45,256 nt of DNA from Bradyrhizobium sp. Lineage in GTDB: Bacteria; Pseudomonadota; Alphaproteobacteria; Rhizobiales; Xanthobacteraceae. The translations under genes and the position numbers were made by a program. Of this stretch, positions 43,321 to 45,256 are shown one piece after another. The stretch covers positions 1 to 45,256 of the forward strand of contig NZ_JAUSLT010000170.1 of NCBI RefSeq assembly GCF_030646015.1, written 5' to 3'. The first letter of the stretch is position 1, and each line of letters begins with the position of its first letter. A model generated the notes under the pieces. That model saw only the letters and a program-made list of their open reading frames with translations. It was not told where the DNA came from and did not search any database.

Positions 43321-43680
43321 ATGGAAATGATGGACATTCAAGCCGCTACTCGCCAGTTCGAGTCAGCCGCCAATATGTTGGCCAATGCGCGCCAGGATCT
43401 GGAAGCATTGCCTCAAGCCCATTCCGATCCGGAAATCCAGGCGCACATCGATTCGTTTCGCAAGACCCTGAAGAAATTGTTTCGAGACACGTCGATCGCA
43501 GCAATCGCATGTTATGAACTGATGCCTTCCCAAATGCCGCTATTACTTAACTATCCCGGCGAACTGGGAAAGCTAATCGCTGCACAAACTCGTTTTACAA
43601 TGGAACACAACCAGACGACCCGGCTGTTCAATAAGGTCAGCGACCCGGCCGGGGCAACAGCCGGAACACAGGCCGGCTAA
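43321..43680 (+). CDS. Small helical protein, unknown
   Basis: A 119-residue soluble protein, helical throughout, with Ala and Gln-rich stretches (ATRQFESAANMLANARQDLE), a central charged part (SFRKTLKKLFRD) and an Ala/Thr-rich tail. GGAG precedes the ATG; an ATG at 43330 is a minor alternative. Family not recognised. It lies between the divergent two-gene unit and insertion-sequence debris, so it may be part of the accessory region. Confidence 0.7.
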   Translation: MEMMDIQAATRQFESAANMLANARQDLEALPQAHSDPEIQAHIDSFRKTLKKLFRDTSIAAIACYELMPSQMPLLLNYPGELGKLIAAQTRFTMEHNQTTRLFNKVSDPAGATAGTQAG

Positions 43681-43756
43681 TCCACGTCATTGGTTCCGGC
43701 CGCCGTGCGACGTTACGCCAGACGGTGGAGCAAGGAGCGCGGGCAATCGGCGGCGC

Positions 43757-44376
43757 CCTGAAGGTGTCGCGGAACACGGTCAAGGAGGTGCTGAGCTCGG
43801 GAGAGCTCTCCTTGCGAGTACGAGCGTGTTGTTCAGCCGGCCGAAGCTGGGACGATGGGCAGCAGAACTCGACAGTTTACTGGCAAGTAACGATAGCCAA
43901 GGCTGCTCGCGAGCAGTTAACGTTGATCCGGATTTTCGAAGAACTCCTCGGGCGCGGCTATGATGGCGGTTACGACGTTACGCTGCCTGCTTTCGCGAAG
44001 CAGGTGGTCAGGGATGCTGATCCTGGAGACAATTGCTCGGATTCAGCGCGAGCACTTTATCAAGGGCAACACGATCAAGGAGATCGCCCGCAGCCTACGT
44101 GCCGCTGAGGCTTGAGCTGGAGAAGCCTATCAGTTCGGCTGGAGCCACGAGGTGGTTCTGCTGAATGGCGTGACGGTGATCGTAAAGGCCGCCCATGTCC
44201 GGCTTGGCCATAGCCGTATGCTGTTTGTGCGGTGCTATCCGCGCGAGAAGCAGGAGGTGGTGTTCGACGCCCACGACCGGGCATTCGCCCTATTCAAGGA
44301 CACTTGCGTGCGCGGCATCTACGACAATATGAAGACTGTGGTGGAGACGATCTTCGTCGGCAAGTGTCGTCTCTAA
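43757..44376 (+). mobile_element. Rearranged remnants of an IS21-family istA gene
   Basis: Three pieces of an IstA-type transposase are visible, in the wrong order and in different frames. First (43757-44010) comes the part after the N-terminal helix-turn-helix: VSRNTVKEVL, then in another frame LTLIRIFEEL and GYDGGYD. Next (44014-44103) is the true N-terminus, MLILETIARIQREHF to EIARSL, directly joined to the third piece (44096-44375) with EAYQFGWSHEVVLLNGV and GIYDNMKTVVETIF after a one-base frameshift. The core between them is missing and no istB is present. So it is a dead, internally deleted element. Confidence 0.85.
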
Positions 44377-44424
44377 ACGGAGTCCTCGGTCAATCGAAAA
44401 GACAATTTTTATGTTCGACTATTA

Positions 44425-44847
44425 GGTCCTGTGGACACTTATCGCATTCATAAGACGATGGCGGCAAGGATAACGACAGCCAGATCGTTCCGAGCGGTTT
44501 TCTCGAAGCGCGTTGCGACGCGCCTGAACTGCTTGAGTTTTGAGAAGCAGCACTCCACGAGATGGCGTTGAGCATAGAGATGCTTGTCGAGCGGATATTT
44601 GAGCGCGCGTGACGGGTTGTTGGGAATGACGGCGAGTGCTCCCTTGGCGGCGATGGCCTGGCGCAGAGATCGGCGTCATAAGCTGTGTCGGCCATGACGA
44701 CCTCGGCGGGCAACCCTTCGATTAACCCGTCGGCTTGCGGTGCATCGCCTTTCTGGCCTGCTGTCAGCGTGAGGCGCACCGGACATCCATCCCGGCCTCG
44801 ACCATCGAACGCAAGCGGCGTCTTCGGCTTCCGCCCAGCGGTCGCGC
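44425..44847 (-). mobile_element. Fragment of an IS5-family transposase
   Basis: The minus strand encodes the C-terminal part of an IS5 (IS427-like) transposase: LRLTLTAGQKGDAPQA-type (here RLTLTAGQKGDAPQ), then VMADTAYDAD. Near 44665-44672 the frame shifts; after it come KALAVIPNNPSRALKY-like and RHLVECCFSKLKQFRR sequences ending at a TGA at 44448-44450. The end near 44425 (GGTCCTGTGGACACTT) may be the element's terminal repeat. The upstream half is missing, so it is inactive. Confidence 0.82.
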
Positions 44848-45195
44848 GGCAATGACGTCGCTAAGGCCATGGACTACATGCTCAAACGCTGGAGCGCGTT
44901 CACCCGCTTCCTCGACGACGGCCGTATCTGCCTGTCGAACAACGCGGCGGAGCGTGGCGTGCGCGGCATCGCTTTGGGGCGCAAGTCGTGGTTGTTCTGC
45001 GGCTCAGATCGCGGTGGCGAGCGCGCCGCCGTTATGTACAGCCTGATCGTCTCGGCTAAGATGAATGACATCGACCCGCAAGCCTGGCTCGCCGACGTCC
45101 TGGCCCGCATCGCCGAACATCCCGTCCAGAAACTCGACGAACTGCTGCCGTGGAATTGGCGTGGGTCCAGCGCGCAGATCCGTCGGGCAGCATGA
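44848..45195 (+). mobile_element. C-terminal fragment of an IS66-family TnpC transposase
   Basis: In one open frame: GNDVAKAMDYMLKRW, CLSNNAAERGVRG, ALGRKSWLFCGSDRGG, and KMNDIDPQAWLADVLARI, ending RRAA before a TGA. These are the conserved C-terminal blocks of the IS66 transposase TnpC. The N-terminal 350 or so residues are missing and the fragment begins right where the IS5 fragment ends, so one insertion or a deletion has joined the two. The last 60 bases of the window after it show nothing. Confidence 0.88.
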
Positions 45196-45256
45196 CGTCC
45201 GCTTCCGCCCCTCAGCCGCGCGAGTGATGCCACCGCGGTCCTGACCGGATGCTAAC

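Overview
The window is high-GC chromosomal DNA from an alphaproteobacterium, most likely a Bradyrhizobium-like member of the Nitrobacteraceae. The grounds are the GroEL with a Gly/Met tail, a 41-residue L36, a lysine/alanine-rich histone H1-like protein, a TorF-type porin, liv-type and Bug-type uptake genes, and dispersed palindromic intergenic repeats of a kind common in that group. The assignment is by family recognition only. No tRNA, rRNA or CRISPR array was seen.

Layout. 1-8.4 kb: the 3' half of groL with a clean terminator, a secreted unknown, a CrtI-like FAD oxidoreductase, a META-domain lipo/secreted protein, a fused ABC exporter, a porin and the H1-like protein. 8.4-12.5 kb: glcD-glcE-glcF, the three subunits of membrane-linked glycolate oxidase, in one tightly packed minus-strand operon. 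12.6-21.7 kb: a secreted unknown, a thiolase, a GntR/FCD regulator, then a seven-gene minus-strand operon: branched-chain-type uptake system (livK-H-M-G-F), a DUF6166-like small protein and a zinc alcohol dehydrogenase. 21.9-23.4 kb: a divergent unit with a fatty acid hydroxylase/sterol desaturase-like enzyme and two small membrane proteins. 23.4-28.1 kb: alpha/beta hydrolase, DUF3750 protein, small proteins, TPR protein, rpmJ and an acyl desaturase. 28.1-32.9 kb: a repeat cluster, two MaoC-type hydratase halves, divergent amidohydrolase, DehI-like protein, type II haloacid dehalogenase and a YbaK-type deacylase. 32.9-41.6 kb: AraC regulator, an autotransporter broken by an in-frame amber codon, a Bug-type binding protein, a LysR/pirin divergent pair, wrbA and a DUF5996 protein.

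41.7 kb to the end is accessory and decaying: a frameshifted remnant of a GNAT acyltransferase, a two-gene unit of unknown function, an orphan gene, and then fragments of three insertion sequences (IS21, IS5 and IS66 families) lying side by side.

How the parts may work together. The most coherent regulatory picture is between 14.6 and 21.9 kb. TGATAT(A/G)-type sites overlap predicted -10 regions in front of the GntR gene, the liv operon (two copies one helical turn apart) and the divergent desaturase-like gene. This suggests one autoregulated regulator controlling uptake of an unidentified small acid or amide and its oxidation. The MaoC pair, amidohydrolase and dehalogenase-type genes at 28.6-32.2 kb look like a second small catabolic island with its own divergent control region. 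Both are inference from layout and motifs.
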